Shown: piece by piece, positions 1-7,883 of the stretch
How positions within the stretch are numbered: position 1 is the stretch's first letter
How the letters are laid out: each line of letters starts with the position of its first letter
Assembly (NCBI RefSeq): GCF_003231305.1
Contig: NZ_QKVM01000001.1
Location: 124,001-188,000 of the forward strand
Direction of reading: 5' to 3'
Length of the DNA stretch: 64,000 nucleotides
DNA from: Pseudomonas sichuanensis
GTDB taxonomy: Bacteria; Pseudomonadota; Gammaproteobacteria; Pseudomonadales; Pseudomonadaceae
Notes under the pieces: model-generated
Told to the model about the DNA's origin: nothing
Seen by the model: only the letters and a program-made list of their open reading frames with translations
Databases searched by the model: none
Program-made: the position numbers and the translations under genes

Positions 1-1463
1 GTGCCCAGTGCAGTCAGGTCGAACCCGGCCATGGCCCAGTCACCGACGGCAATGGAATGGTTCAACCCCTGGCCGGTGGTCAGGGCGTTGAGCAGCGGCA
101 CCAGGGCGAAGGCAAGCGCGCCCAGCGCCAACTGCTCGCCCCAGGCCCGGCGCCCGGGGCGCAGCACGGCATGGGCCAGCGCCAGGGCCCAGGCCAGGAA
201 GAAGGCATTGACCTCCCAGTCGGCACGCCCCTGCAACGTCACCGGCAGCAGGCGGTTGGCCCAGAAGAACGCCGCCACGCCGAGCAGCAGGCCGCTCATG
301 CTGGCGATGTTGAGCACCTCGACCAGGCGCAGCTCGACCGGCATATGCCCGCTCTTGGCGTGCTTGAGCTGGCGTTTGCCCAGCCACATCACCAGGCCCG
401 TGCCGATCACCGCCGTGCCGGCCACGCCGAAAGCGAAATACAGCCAGCGCAGCCACGGCCCGGCGAAATTGCCCATGTGCAGGCCGACGAAGGTGAACGA
501 AGCCATCATCGCCGCGCTCTCCGGCGCGCCTTGGCTAAGCAGGGCGCCGCTGACACCATCGAAGGTCCAGTTGGCGCTGCGCTTGTAGGCCACGCTGTCC
601 GCCGAGGCGCGGCTGAAGGTGACCCGGGCATTGCCGTCGCCAGGGTTCTGCACCTGGATGAAGCCCATGCGCGCGCCCGGCGCCTGCGCCTGTACCTTGG
701 CGTACAACTGCGGCAATGGCGCCAGGGGTGCCGCGACGCCTGCCAGCGCCGGGGTTTGGTCACGGCCGAACAGGTCGTTGAAATAGTCGCCGCTGTCGCC
801 ATAGCTGGCCATGATGCTGGCCGGCATCACCATGTACATGAAGATCACCAGGCTGCTGTAGCTGATCATCAGGTGGAACGGCAGCACCAGCACGCCGATG
901 GCGTTATGGCCGTCGAGCCAGGAGCGCTGGCCCTTGCCGGGGCGGAAGGTGAAGAACTCCTTGAAGATCTTCTTGTGGGTGATGATCCCGGTCACCAGGC
1001 CCAGCAGCATGATGAAGGCGCAGAAGGTGGCCAACCAGCGCCCCCACGGATAGGGCATCTGCAGCTCGAAGTGGAAGCGGTAGAAGAACTCGCCGCCACG
1101 GCTGTCTCGGCCCGCCACTTCCTGGCCGCTGACCGCGTCCAGGTCCTTCCTGACCATGCCGCGTCGCCCACCCGCATTCGGGTCGCGCCAACTGACGCTG
1201 AGCGCCGGCTCGCGCTCGCTGGGCAGGCGGATGAACCAGCTGTTGGCGTGGCCGGCGTTGCTTTGCAGGTAGCGCTGCGCCAGCGCCAGGCTGGCCACCG
1301 GATCCAGCGGGTGGCTCTGGACTTCGGGCGCGCTCCAGTGGCTGATCTCGTCCTTGAAATACGACAGCGTCCCGGTGAGGAAAATGGCGAACAGCAGCCA
1401 GCCGAAGATCAGCCCGGTCCAGGTGTGCAACCAGGCCATGGCCTGGCGAAAGCCCTCTTTCAT
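1..1463 (-). CDS. PepSY-domain membrane protein (3' end outside window)
   Basis: The minus-strand frame from ATG at 1463 stays open to the window edge, so about 487 codons are seen and the stop is missing. The protein opens with a membrane helix carrying W-L-H-T-W-T-G (residues about 10-17), typical of PepSY_TM proteins. A Trp/Arg-rich presumed periplasmic stretch follows, then hydrophobic helices near residues 140-165, 190-215 and three or more after residue 320. In Pseudomonas such proteins (PiuB-like) accompany iron uptake and are thought to be membrane reductases; that role is family knowledge. The start overlaps the stop of the DUF3649 gene by 4 bp (ATGA), so the two are co-translated. 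The operon runs away from fecIRA and has a Fur-like box upstream, which fits iron control. Confidence 0.85.
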   Translation of the reverse strand, partial: MKEGFRQAMAWLHTWTGLIFGWLLFAIFLTGTLSYFKDEISHWSAPEVQSHPLDPVASLALAQRYLQSNAGHANSWFIRLPSEREPALSVSWRDPNAGGRRGMVRKDLDAVSGQEVAGRDSRGGEFFYRFHFELQMPYPWGRWLATFCAFIMLLGLVTGIITHKKIFKEFFTFRPGKGQRSWLDGHNAIGVLVLPFHLMISYSSLVIFMYMVMPASIMASYGDSGDYFNDLFGRDQTPALAGVAAPLAPLPQLYAKVQAQAPGARMGFIQVQNPGDGNARVTFSRASADSVAYKRSANWTFDGVSGALLSQGAPESAAMMASFTFVGLHMGNFAGPWLRWLYFAFGVAGTAVIGTGLVMWLGKRQLKHAKSGHMPVELRLVEVLNIASMSGLLLGVAAFFWANRLLPVTLQGRADWEVNAFFLAWALALAHAVLRPGRRAWGEQLALGALAFALVPLLNALTTGQGLNHSIAVGDWAMAGFDLTALG

Positions 1464-1765
1464 CCGTTTTTCATCCAGTAGGCAAGCCCGGCGATCAGGC
1501 CCAGCACTAAGCTGGGCAGCAGCACGCCGAGCCAGGCGCGCCAGGCGCTGCGACAGGCGAAGCAGCCGATGAAAGCCAGCAGGTAGACCACGAACGACAG
1601 CATCATGCCGGTAAGCGCGGCATCGACCTGGGCCATGGGCGTGAGCAGGGTGATGCACACGCTGGCCAGTGACGCCAGCAGGTAGCCGCCCAGCAGTGCC
1701 GCCAGGCTGCGTGAGGCCACGGCCAGGCGATAGCTCAAGGGGGGGCCGGCGGCTTTGCTCTTCAT
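1460..1765 (-). CDS. DUF3649 small membrane protein
   Basis: A 101-aa protein beginning MKSKAAGPPLSYRL with three to four hydrophobic segments (residues about 20-42, 50-70 and 78-98). It matches my recollection of the DUF3649 family, small pseudomonad membrane proteins found beside PepSY iron genes. ATG at 1765 was chosen over upstream in-frame starts because the sequence upstream of it does not look coding and contains the Fur-like box. The gene is first in a two-gene operon and overlaps the PepSY gene by 4 bp. The biochemical role is unknown; membership in the same transcript suggests help in iron or haem handling at the inner membrane. Confidence 0.75.
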   Translation of the reverse strand: MKSKAAGPPLSYRLAVASRSLAALLGGYLLASLASVCITLLTPMAQVDAALTGMMLSFVVYLLAFIGCFACRSAWRAWLGVLLPSLVLGLIAGLAYWMKNG

Positions 1766-1795
1766 CGCGGTGGTCCGGGGAAATGGGGGTGCAAT

Positions 1796-1814
1796 AGTAA
1801 TGATTTCAATTCTC
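1796..1814 (-). promoter_or_regulatory. Fur-box-like site for the DUF3649-PepSY operon
   Basis: On the minus strand this reads GAGAATTGAAATCATTACT, matching 13 of 19 positions of the Fur consensus GATAATGATAATCATTATC. It sits about 30 bp upstream of the DUF3649 start. Binding is inferred from similarity and iron-related context. Confidence 0.5.
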
Positions 1815-1880
1815 ATAAGCAAAGAGTCGGGGATGAACTGCGTCCCCTCGCAGCGATTGCCGAAAGGTCGAGGCCTGAAT

Positions 1881-1899
1881 ACAATGCGAACAATTCTTA
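1881..1899 (+). promoter_or_regulatory. Fur-box-like site for fecI
   Basis: ACAATGCGAACAATTCTTA resembles the AATGCGAATnATTCTCATT form often seen at iron-starvation sigma genes of Pseudomonas. It lies about 36 bp before the preferred GTG start of the sigma-factor gene, where Fur would block the promoter. Confidence 0.5.
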
Positions 1900-1935
1900 C
1901 TTCCAGTTGCGCCATTGAGCGCCGGAGTCGCATCG

Positions 1936-2430
1936 GTGCCCAGCGCCCTCTCCTCCACCGTCGAAGGCCTCTACCTCAACCATCACAGCTGGCTTACCGG
2001 CTGGTTGCGGCGGCGCCTGGGTTGCCCGCAGAGCGCCGCCGACCTGGCCCAGGACACCTACGTGCGGCTGCTCCAGGCCCGTGAAGCGCCGCAACTGGTA
2101 GAGCCCCGCGCCTTCCTCGCCACCGTGGCCAAGCGGGTACTGTGCAACCACTTCCGCCGCCAGGAACTGGAGCGCGCCTACCTCGAGGCGCTGGCCCTGG
2201 TGCCCGAGCAGGTGGCGCCGAGCGAAGAAGAAAAGGCGATCATCTTCGACACCCTGCTGGAGCTCGACCGCCTGCTCGATGGCCTGCCGCCGCTGGTCAA
2301 GCGCGCGTTCCTGCTGGCCCAGGTCGACGGCCTGGGCCAGGGCGAGATCGCCCGGGAACTGGGCATCTCGCTGGCGACGGTCAAGCGCCACCTGCACAAG
2401 GCAGCCCTGCGCTGCTACTTCGCCCAATGA
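1936..2430 (+). CDS. fecI: FecI-like ECF sigma factor
   Basis: A 164-aa ECF sigma-70 factor of the iron-starvation group. Region 2 is visible near residues 5-70 (LYLNHHSWLTGWLRRRLGC, then DLAQDTYVRLL) and region 4 near 105-160, ending in an HTH (GEIARELGISLATVKRHLHKA). A GTG at 1936 is preferred; a TTG at 1915 would add seven residues. The stop overlaps the fecR ATG by ATGA, so the two are translationally coupled. The expected role is to direct RNA polymerase to the fecA promoter after a surface signal reaches FecR. The Fur-like box upstream suggests iron-responsive expression. Confidence 0.9.
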   Translation: MPSALSSTVEGLYLNHHSWLTGWLRRRLGCPQSAADLAQDTYVRLLQAREAPQLVEPRAFLATVAKRVLCNHFRRQELERAYLEALALVPEQVAPSEEEKAIIFDTLLELDRLLDGLPPLVKRAFLLAQVDGLGQGEIARELGISLATVKRHLHKAALRCYFAQ

Positions 2431-3350
2431 ACACCACGTTCGCCCCCCGGGTCGCCGAGCAGGCCGTGCATTGGCTGATCGAATCCCAGGCCGAGGGCTT
2501 CGACCAGCACCTGGCGCTGGAACGCTGGCTGGCAGCCGACCATGAGCACCAGCGCGCCTGGGCGCACATTCAGCAGGTCAACCAGCGCCTGCGCGGCGTG
2601 GCCTCGCCGGTGGTGCACGCGACCCTGCAGGCGCCGCCCTCCCCGGCCCGGCGCCGGGCGCTCAAGGCACTGCTGCTGGTGGGTGTGGCCAGTGCCACCG
2701 GGCTGGGCCTGCAGCAGCACAACCCGCTGCCGGGGCTGATGGCCGACTATCGCAGCCCGGTCGGCCAACGCCGGCGCCTGACCCTCGACGATGGCAGCCG
2801 ATTGCACCTGAACACCCGCAGCGCCGCCGATGTGCGCTTCGATGGCCAGCAGCGGCTGGTGCGCCTGCAGGAGGGCGAGCTGTTGCTGGAGGCGGCCAAC
2901 GATGCGCGCCCGCTGCGGCTGCGCACCGGCGAAGGCGACCTGCTGCTGGGCAGCGGCCGCTTCAATGTGCGCCAGTTCGACGGTTTCAGCCTGGTCACGG
3001 TGTTCAGCGGCAGCGCCAGCGTGGCCGGGCAGAGCTTGCTGGCCGGGCACCAGGCGCGTTTCGCCGGGGGCGGTTGGCAGGCGATCGCGCCGCTCGAGCC
3101 GAACCGCGCAGCCTGGGTGGACGGCATGCTGGTGGTGTCGCAGATGCGCCTCAGCGACTTTGTTGCCGAGCTTTCGCGCTACCGGCTTGGGCAATTGGGT
3201 TGCAGCGAACGGGTGGCCGACTTGCGGATTTCCGGCTCGTATCCGCTGGAAGACAGCGAGCGGATCCTGGCCATGCTGGAGGTGGCGTTGCCGGTGAAGG
3301 TGCGCCGGTTTACCCGGTACTGGGTGTCGGTCGAGGCGGCTACAGGGTGA
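2427..3350 (+). CDS. fecR: FecR-like anti-sigma / sigma regulator
   Basis: A 307-aa single-pass regulator. The N-terminal cytoplasmic FecR domain (residues about 5-50: AVHWLIESQAEGFDQHLALE) would bind the sigma factor. A hydrophobic helix follows at about 77-95, then the periplasmic FecR domain with the usual R-R-R-L-T-L-D-D-G-S-R-L-H-L-N block near 115-130. The C-terminal part normally contacts the plug or signalling domain of the receptor. The start is fixed by the ATGA overlap with fecI. FecR transmits the loaded-receptor signal from FecA to FecI. Confidence 0.9.
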   Translation: MNTTFAPRVAEQAVHWLIESQAEGFDQHLALERWLAADHEHQRAWAHIQQVNQRLRGVASPVVHATLQAPPSPARRRALKALLLVGVASATGLGLQQHNPLPGLMADYRSPVGQRRRLTLDDGSRLHLNTRSAADVRFDGQQRLVRLQEGELLLEAANDARPLRLRTGEGDLLLGSGRFNVRQFDGFSLVTVFSGSASVAGQSLLAGHQARFAGGGWQAIAPLEPNRAAWVDGMLVVSQMRLSDFVAELSRYRLGQLGCSERVADLRISGSYPLEDSERILAMLEVALPVKVRRFTRYWVSVEAATG

Positions 3351-3373
3351 GGGCAGCAAGCCTGCGCGACCGA

Positions 3374-3489
3374 TGTAGGAGCGGCCTTGTGCCGCGAAAG
3401 GGCCGCGAAGCGGCCCCGGCAATAGTTGCTTCAGCCATAGATCCCGGGGCCGCTCTGCGGCCCTTTCGCGGCACAAGGCCGCTCCTACA
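3374..3489. repeat. REP pair, type A (inverted)
   Basis: TAGGAGCGGCCTTGTGCCGC is repeated in opposite orientation at the two ends, each copy followed by its own GC-rich hairpin. This is a BIME-like pair between fecR and fecA. The 3497-3525 stretch beyond it can form another stem (GCACTTTTT / AAAAAGTGC) before fecA. Confidence 0.9.
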
Positions 3490-3598
3490 GGAATCGCACT
3501 TTTTAGAAAACCTGAAAAAAGTGCAGATCAGCTGAGCCATTTCCCCGACCTCGCGTGACAGAGAAGGCAGAACCCCCTTCTCACAGGACCACCGCCCC

Positions 3599-5929
3599 AT
3601 GCTTCTGCGCCCCAGCCCCCTCGCCCACGCCCTGCTGCTCGCCATCAGTCTGGGCGGCGCCGTGCCCGCCACTCTGGCCGCCGAAACCCGCAGCTACCAC
3701 ATCGCCTCCGGCAGCCTGGAAGACGCGCTCAACCAGTTCGGTCGCGAAAGCGGCGCGTTGATCTCGTTCGGCTCGGCGCTGACCCAAGGCCTGAGCAGCC
3801 CCGGCCTGGACGGCCAGTACGAGGTGGGCCAGGGCCTGGATGCCTTGCTGCGCGGCAGCGGCCTGCAAGCCCGCCAGGAAGCCGACAACGCCTACAGTCT
3901 GCAACCGGTACAGGCGGGCAATAGCGGCGCGGCCGTTGAGCTGGGGGCCTCGACCGTGGTCGGCGACTGGCTGGCCGATGCGCGCCAGGACAACGTTTTC
4001 GAGCACCCCGGCGCCCGTGACGTGGTGCGCCGCGAGGCGTTCGAGCGCAGCGGCGCCAGCAGCGCCCGCGAGGTGCTCAACCGCATCCCCGGGGTGAACG
4101 CGCCGGAGAACAACGGCACCGGCAGCCACGACCTGGCGCTGAACTTCGGCATCCGTGGCCTCAACCCACGCCTGGCGTCGCGCTCCACCGTGCTGATGGA
4201 CGGCATCCCGGTGCCGTTCGCCCCTTACGGCCAACCACAACTGTCGCTGGCGCCGATCAGCCTGGGCAACATGGACGCGGTGGACGTGGTGCGCGGCGGC
4301 GGCGCGGTGCGCTACGGGCCGCAGAACGTCGGTGGCATCGTCAACTTCGTCACCCGAGCCATCCCCGAAGAGGCGACGTTCAAGGCGGCGATGCAGAACC
4401 AGATCAGCCCGTCGTCCAGCCAGGATGGCCTGAAGAACAACGCCAACCTGCTGATCGGCGGCACCAACGCCAACGGCCTGGGCGGTGCCCTGCTGTACTC
4501 CGGCACCCGGGGCAGCGACTGGCGCGAACACAGCGACACGCAGATCGACGACCTGATGCTCAAGGGCAAGCTGCAGCTCGACGAGGCCAACAGCCTGCAT
4601 GCCATGGCCCAGTACTACGAGGGCGAGGCCGAGATGCCGGGCGGGCTGAGCGCAGCGGCGTTCGACGACGATCCCTACCAGTCGACCCGCCTCAAGGACA
4701 AGTTCTGGGGCCGCCGCACACTGTTCAACTTCGGCTACGACTACAAGCAGGACGACCGCCAGTTCAGCGTCAACAGCTTCTTCACCAAGACCCTGCGCAG
4801 CGGTTATCTGGACCAGGGCAGCTTCGTTTCGCTGTCGCCGCGCGAATACTGGGTGCGCGGTATCGAGACGCGCTTCTCCCAGGGCGTGGCGCTGGGTGAC
4901 AGCTGGCACGAACTGGGCATCGGCTACCGCTACATCAACGAAGCCGGCCACGAACTGCGCTACCGCGAGCCGACCCGCAGCAACCTGCTGCCCACCACCG
5001 ACAGCCGCAACGACCGCGACACCCGTGGCAGCACCGAGGCCCATGCGATCTACCTGGACGACCGCATCGACATCGGCCGCTGGACCATCACCCCGGGCGT
5101 GCGCTACGAGATGATCGACTCCGAGCAGAGCAACAAACTCAACGGCCAGCGCTATCAGGGCAGCTACAACACCGCCTTGCCGGCACTCAACGTGATGTAC
5201 CACCTCACCGATACCTGGAACCTGTACGCCAACACCGAAGGATCATTCGGCAGCGTGCAGTACAGCCAGATGCCCAACCGGGTCAGCAGTGGCGAGGTGA
5301 AACCGGAGAAAGCACGTACCTGGGAAGTCGGCACCCGTTACGACGATGGCGACCTGCAGGCGGAGATCGGCGCATTTCTGATCAATTTCGACAACCAGTA
5401 CGAAAGCAACCAGACCAACGATTCGGTGATCGCCCGCGGCGAAACCCGCCACCAGGGCATCGAGACCAGCGTGCGCTACGCCCTCGACGGCCTGAGCCCG
5501 GCACTGGCCGGTTTCGACGTGCATGCCGGCTACGCCTTCGTCGATGCCACCATCCGTGAGGACGGGCCGAACAAGGGTAACCAGGTGCCGTTCTCGTCGC
5601 GCCACAAAGGTACCCTGGGCGTGGGTTACACCGAGGGCCCGTGGCAGTTGAACCTGGACAGCAGCTTCCAGAGCAGCCAGTACGCCGACAACGCCAACAC
5701 CGGCAGCGAGAGCGCCGACGGCAGCACCGGGCGCATCCCCGGCTACATGCTGGTGAGCACCCGGGCCGGGTATGACTTCGGCCCTGCGCTATCGAACCTG
5801 AAGGTGGCGGTGGGGGTGAAGAACCTGTTCAACCGCGAGTACTACACCCGCTCGTTCGACGACAACAACAAGGGCAAGTACGTGGGCGAACCCCGTACTC
5901 TATACCTGCAGACCTCGGTTGAGTTCTGA
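3599..5929 (+). CDS. fecA: TonB-dependent ferric citrate receptor FecA
   Basis: A 776-aa outer-membrane receptor. A signal peptide (residues 1-28, cleavage near ATLA-AE) is followed by an STN signalling domain (about 30-85), a TonB-box region (ASTVVGDW near 118), a plug, and a 22-strand barrel ending in aromatic F. Long blocks match remembered E. coli FecA, such as VVGDWL, NRIPGV.APENNGTGSHDLA, NFGIRGLNPRLASRSTVLMD and GQPQLSLAP, so ferric dicitrate is the likely substrate. Length equals E. coli FecA (774 aa). fecI and fecR lie just upstream, separated by a REP pair. No fecBCDE permease genes follow; the PepSY operon is the only other iron-linked gene set here. A terminator follows at once. 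Confidence 0.95.
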   Translation: MLLRPSPLAHALLLAISLGGAVPATLAAETRSYHIASGSLEDALNQFGRESGALISFGSALTQGLSSPGLDGQYEVGQGLDALLRGSGLQARQEADNAYSLQPVQAGNSGAAVELGASTVVGDWLADARQDNVFEHPGARDVVRREAFERSGASSAREVLNRIPGVNAPENNGTGSHDLALNFGIRGLNPRLASRSTVLMDGIPVPFAPYGQPQLSLAPISLGNMDAVDVVRGGGAVRYGPQNVGGIVNFVTRAIPEEATFKAAMQNQISPSSSQDGLKNNANLLIGGTNANGLGGALLYSGTRGSDWREHSDTQIDDLMLKGKLQLDEANSLHAMAQYYEGEAEMPGGLSAAAFDDDPYQSTRLKDKFWGRRTLFNFGYDYKQDDRQFSVNSFFTKTLRSGYLDQGSFVSLSPREYWVRGIETRFSQGVALGDSWHELGIGYRYINEAGHELRYREPTRSNLLPTTDSRNDRDTRGSTEAHAIYLDDRIDIGRWTITPGVRYEMIDSEQSNKLNGQRYQGSYNTALPALNVMYHLTDTWNLYANTEGSFGSVQYSQMPNRVSSGEVKPEKARTWEVGTRYDDGDLQAEIGAFLINFDNQYESNQTNDSVIARGETRHQGIETSVRYALDGLSPALAGFDVHAGYAFVDATIREDGPNKGNQVPFSSRHKGTLGVGYTEGPWQLNLDSSFQSSQYADNANTGSESADGSTGRIPGYMLVSTRAGYDFGPALSNLKVAVGVKNLFNREYYTRSFDDNNKGKYVGEPRTLYLQTSVEF

Positions 5930-5943
5930 CCGACGACAACGAA

Positions 5944-5968
5944 AGCCCGGCGACCGCCGGGCTTTTTG
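5944..5968 (+). terminator. Intrinsic terminator after fecA
   Basis: AGCCCGGC-GACC-GCCGGGCT stem-loop followed by a T run, 15 bp past the fecA stop. Confidence 0.9.
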
Positions 5969-6107
5969 CAACAGGAAATTTTTCTTGCGCAGGGGGTTGA
6001 ATTCGTCGCGCGGATGCCTGACCTTAGAGTCAAGAGGCGCAAAAAGACCAACGCCCTCAGTGGCTTGATAGTGCCTCCCGCGAGCAAGCTGAATAAGGAT
6101 TGAAGTC

Positions 6108-6455
6108 ATGCAAATCCAGGTCAACAGCAGCAACCATTTCGAAGGCAACAACCGTCTCGACGAGTGGGTCCGCGCCACGCTGCACAGCAGCCTTGAACGC
6201 TACGAAGAAGACCTCACCCGCATCGAAGTCCATTTGCGCGACGAGAACGGCGCCAAGCCCGGACCGCACGACAAACGCTGCCAGATGGAGGCTCGCCCCA
6301 AAGGCCATCAACCGATTTCCGTGACCCATACCGCCACTTCGCTGGACCAGGCGGTCGATGGCGCCGCCAACAAGCTCAACCACGCACTGGAACATTTCTA
6401 CGGCAAACTGCGCAGTAAACGTGGCGTGCTTGAGCTGAGCGACCCAGACGCCTGA
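6108..6455 (+). CDS. HPF/RaiA-family ribosome-associated protein
   Basis: A 115-aa protein of the sigma-54 modulation / HPF / RaiA fold. It begins MQIQVNSSNHFEG, has a central LTRIEVHLRDENG strand region and an LDQAVDGAANKLNHALE helix near the C-terminus. Such proteins bind the ribosome A/P sites and inhibit translation or stabilise 70S/100S particles in stationary phase or cold. It lacks the long C-terminal dimerisation domain, so it is a short type. It is monocistronic, with a strong terminator 18 bp downstream. It is probably distinct from the hpf next to rpoN, which is not in this window. Confidence 0.8.
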   Translation: MQIQVNSSNHFEGNNRLDEWVRATLHSSLERYEEDLTRIEVHLRDENGAKPGPHDKRCQMEARPKGHQPISVTHTATSLDQAVDGAANKLNHALEHFYGKLRSKRGVLELSDPDA

Positions 6456-6473
6456 CCTAACCGCATCAGAAAA

Positions 6474-6500
6474 AACGCCCGGCCTTGCGCCGGGCGTTTT
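6474..6500 (+). terminator. Intrinsic terminator after HPF/RaiA-type gene
   Basis: GCCCGGC-CTTGC-GCCGGGC stem with A-rich upstream and TTTT downstream flanks. The A/T flanks could make it bidirectional. Confidence 0.85.
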
Positions 6501-6581
6501 CATTTGCACCGATCAGCGGGCCTGAACCAACCCCGGCATGCCCCGGTCAACTCCTGCAGTCATTCAATGCAGGCCTTGTCC

Positions 6582-6869
6582 ATGAACAACCCCTTCGACC
6601 AGATCAGCGCTGCGTTCGCCCCCGAATACCGGGTCAACCTGAGCATCGAGCGCCTCGATGGCAGCATCATGCTGACCCTCTCCGATGACAGCGGCGTGGT
6701 TGCCAGGCGCCTGGTCAGCGCGGCCCAGCGCAACGACCCGGTGCGCCTGCAGCGGGTCATCGACAGCATCCGCCTGGGCCTGGCCATCGAGCTTGGCCAG
6801 AACCCGCTGCAAGTGCTGGCCGCACTGACCCGCGATCATCGCCACCCGGCCTGCTGCCTGGCCAACTGA
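6582..6869 (+). CDS. DUF3509 protein
   Basis: A 95-aa soluble protein starting MNNPFDQISAAFAPEYRVNL. It resembles the DUF3509 family, small Pseudomonas proteins of unknown function present in several paralogues per genome. A mixed beta/alpha pattern is visible (YRVNLSIERLDGSIMLTLSD, then a helix DPVRLQRVIDSIRLGLAIE). ATG at 6582 was preferred because the family usually starts near the M-N-P-F motif; ATG at 6567 is a five-residue-longer alternative. It ends four bases before the end of the convergent psiE gene. Confidence 0.7.
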   Translation: MNNPFDQISAAFAPEYRVNLSIERLDGSIMLTLSDDSGVVARRLVSAAQRNDPVRLQRVIDSIRLGLAIELGQNPLQVLAALTRDHRHPACCLAN

Positions 6870-6872
6870 GGG

Positions 6873-7343
6873 CTATTTGCCCTCGTCCACTTCCTTGCCG
6901 TTGGCGTCCAGCACCTTGGTCGAGGGGTAGCGGTAGGAGGCGTAGCGCACCACCAGGATGGCGAACGCCAGCAGCAGGATGCCGCCGCACACGTACAGCA
7001 GCCCGACATCCGGCGCCTTGTGGTGCGACACATCGCCGATCAGCAAGCGGGTCAGCGCGGTGATCGCCACGTACAGCAGGAAGCGGATGGGCATGTGGTT
7101 GGTCTTGAAGTAGATCCCCACCATCGCCCCCAGCTCCAGGTAGATGAACAGCAGCAGGATGTCATCGACGCTGACCCCGCCCTTGCCCAACATGTCCAGG
7201 AAGGTCACCACCGCCGCATAGGCAGTGATCGCCCCGATGCCGAACAGCGCCAGGTAGTGGAATGCCTCCACGCACAGGTTGCCCAGCGAGTCGGCGGAGC
7301 CATGCAGGCCCTTGCGCAGCTTGTCTGCCCATTTGGTGTTCAC
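6873..7343 (-). CDS. psiE: PsiE-family phosphate-starvation-inducible membrane protein
   Basis: A 156-aa inner-membrane protein with four hydrophobic helices (residues about 25-50, 60-80, 88-105, 120-140) and the conserved KTNHMPIRFLLYVAITALTR block typical of PsiE. A GTG start at 7343 (VNTKWADKL) is chosen because conservation begins there; no good upstream ATG was seen except one adding about 28 unlikely residues. In E. coli psiE is induced by phosphate starvation through PhoB; its function is unknown. A degenerate Pho-box-like repeat lies 34 bp upstream. Confidence 0.85.
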   Translation of the reverse strand: MNTKWADKLRKGLHGSADSLGNLCVEAFHYLALFGIGAITAYAAVVTFLDMLGKGGVSVDDILLLFIYLELGAMVGIYFKTNHMPIRFLLYVAITALTRLLIGDVSHHKAPDVGLLYVCGGILLLAFAILVVRYASYRYPSTKVLDANGKEVDEGK

Positions 7344-7376
7344 GATGTTCGATTCCCCGATACGGCTGAAGGATGG

Positions 7377-7394
7377 TGCGTCACGCCTGTGACA
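7377..7394 (-). promoter_or_regulatory. Possible degenerate Pho box upstream of psiE
   Basis: Minus strand reads TGTCACAGGCGTGACGCA, two TGnCnCA-like units spaced 11 bp as in Pho boxes. The match is weak and the call leans on the family being PhoB-regulated in E. coli. Confidence 0.3.
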
Positions 7395-7530
7395 TTTGTT
7401 GTGCCATGCAGTTAAAGGGCCAGGCACCCTGTCTTGGAAGGTGGTGGATTGCCGCAGGGCACTTGTGCGCTAGGCTTTTTGCTCGCGAATGGCCATCACT
7501 GCAGTTGCAGTGAGCAGGCCTTCACCTGTA

Positions 7531-7546
7531 CTGTATAAAAATACAG
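7531..7546 (+). promoter_or_regulatory. LexA (SOS) box upstream of yebG
   Basis: CTGTATAAAAATACAG fits CTG-N10-CAG with an AT-rich centre, the LexA consensus. It lies 38 bp before the yebG start. Confidence 0.9.
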
Positions 7547-7584
7547 TTAATACCCCAACCAGCAAAAAGGCATAGAGGTGATGA

Positions 7585-7848
7585 ATGGCCGTCGAAGTGG
7601 TGTACCGCAGCAGCCGCGACCCGGAGCGCTTGTTCATGGATAAGGCCGAAGCAGATCGTCACGACAAGATGCTCGAACTGGCCGAGCGCCTGGCTGAAGT
7701 ACTGCACAAAGCGGTGCCGTCGCTGAGCGAGCAGCAGGTCGAGGAAGCCGGTATCTACATGGCCAAGAACCGCGATGTGTTCGCCCGCGCGTTCAAGAGC
7801 CAGCCGGATGCGCTGGCGGAACTGCTCGAAGGTGGGGCTGCCGAGTAA
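7585..7848 (+). CDS. yebG: YebG-family SOS-induced protein
   Basis: An 87-aa protein starting MAVEVVYRSSRDPERLFMDK, as in the YebG family. A helical middle follows (DRHDKMLELAERLAEVLHKA), with the conserved LSEQQVEEAGIYMAKNRDVFA block. YebG is DNA-damage inducible in E. coli; its molecular role is unclear. The LexA box at 7531-7546 supports SOS control. AGAGG lies 6-7 bases before the ATG. The gene is monocistronic. Confidence 0.9.
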   Translation: MAVEVVYRSSRDPERLFMDKAEADRHDKMLELAERLAEVLHKAVPSLSEQQVEEAGIYMAKNRDVFARAFKSQPDALAELLEGGAAE

Positions 7849-7883
7849 AATCGGCGCGGCCCCCTGTAGAAGCGCAAGCCTTC

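Noticed and set aside
3581..5203. Minus-strand frame over fecA
   Set aside because: Antisense shadow of a clear TonB receptor; composition is Val/Ala/Gln-biased without motifs.
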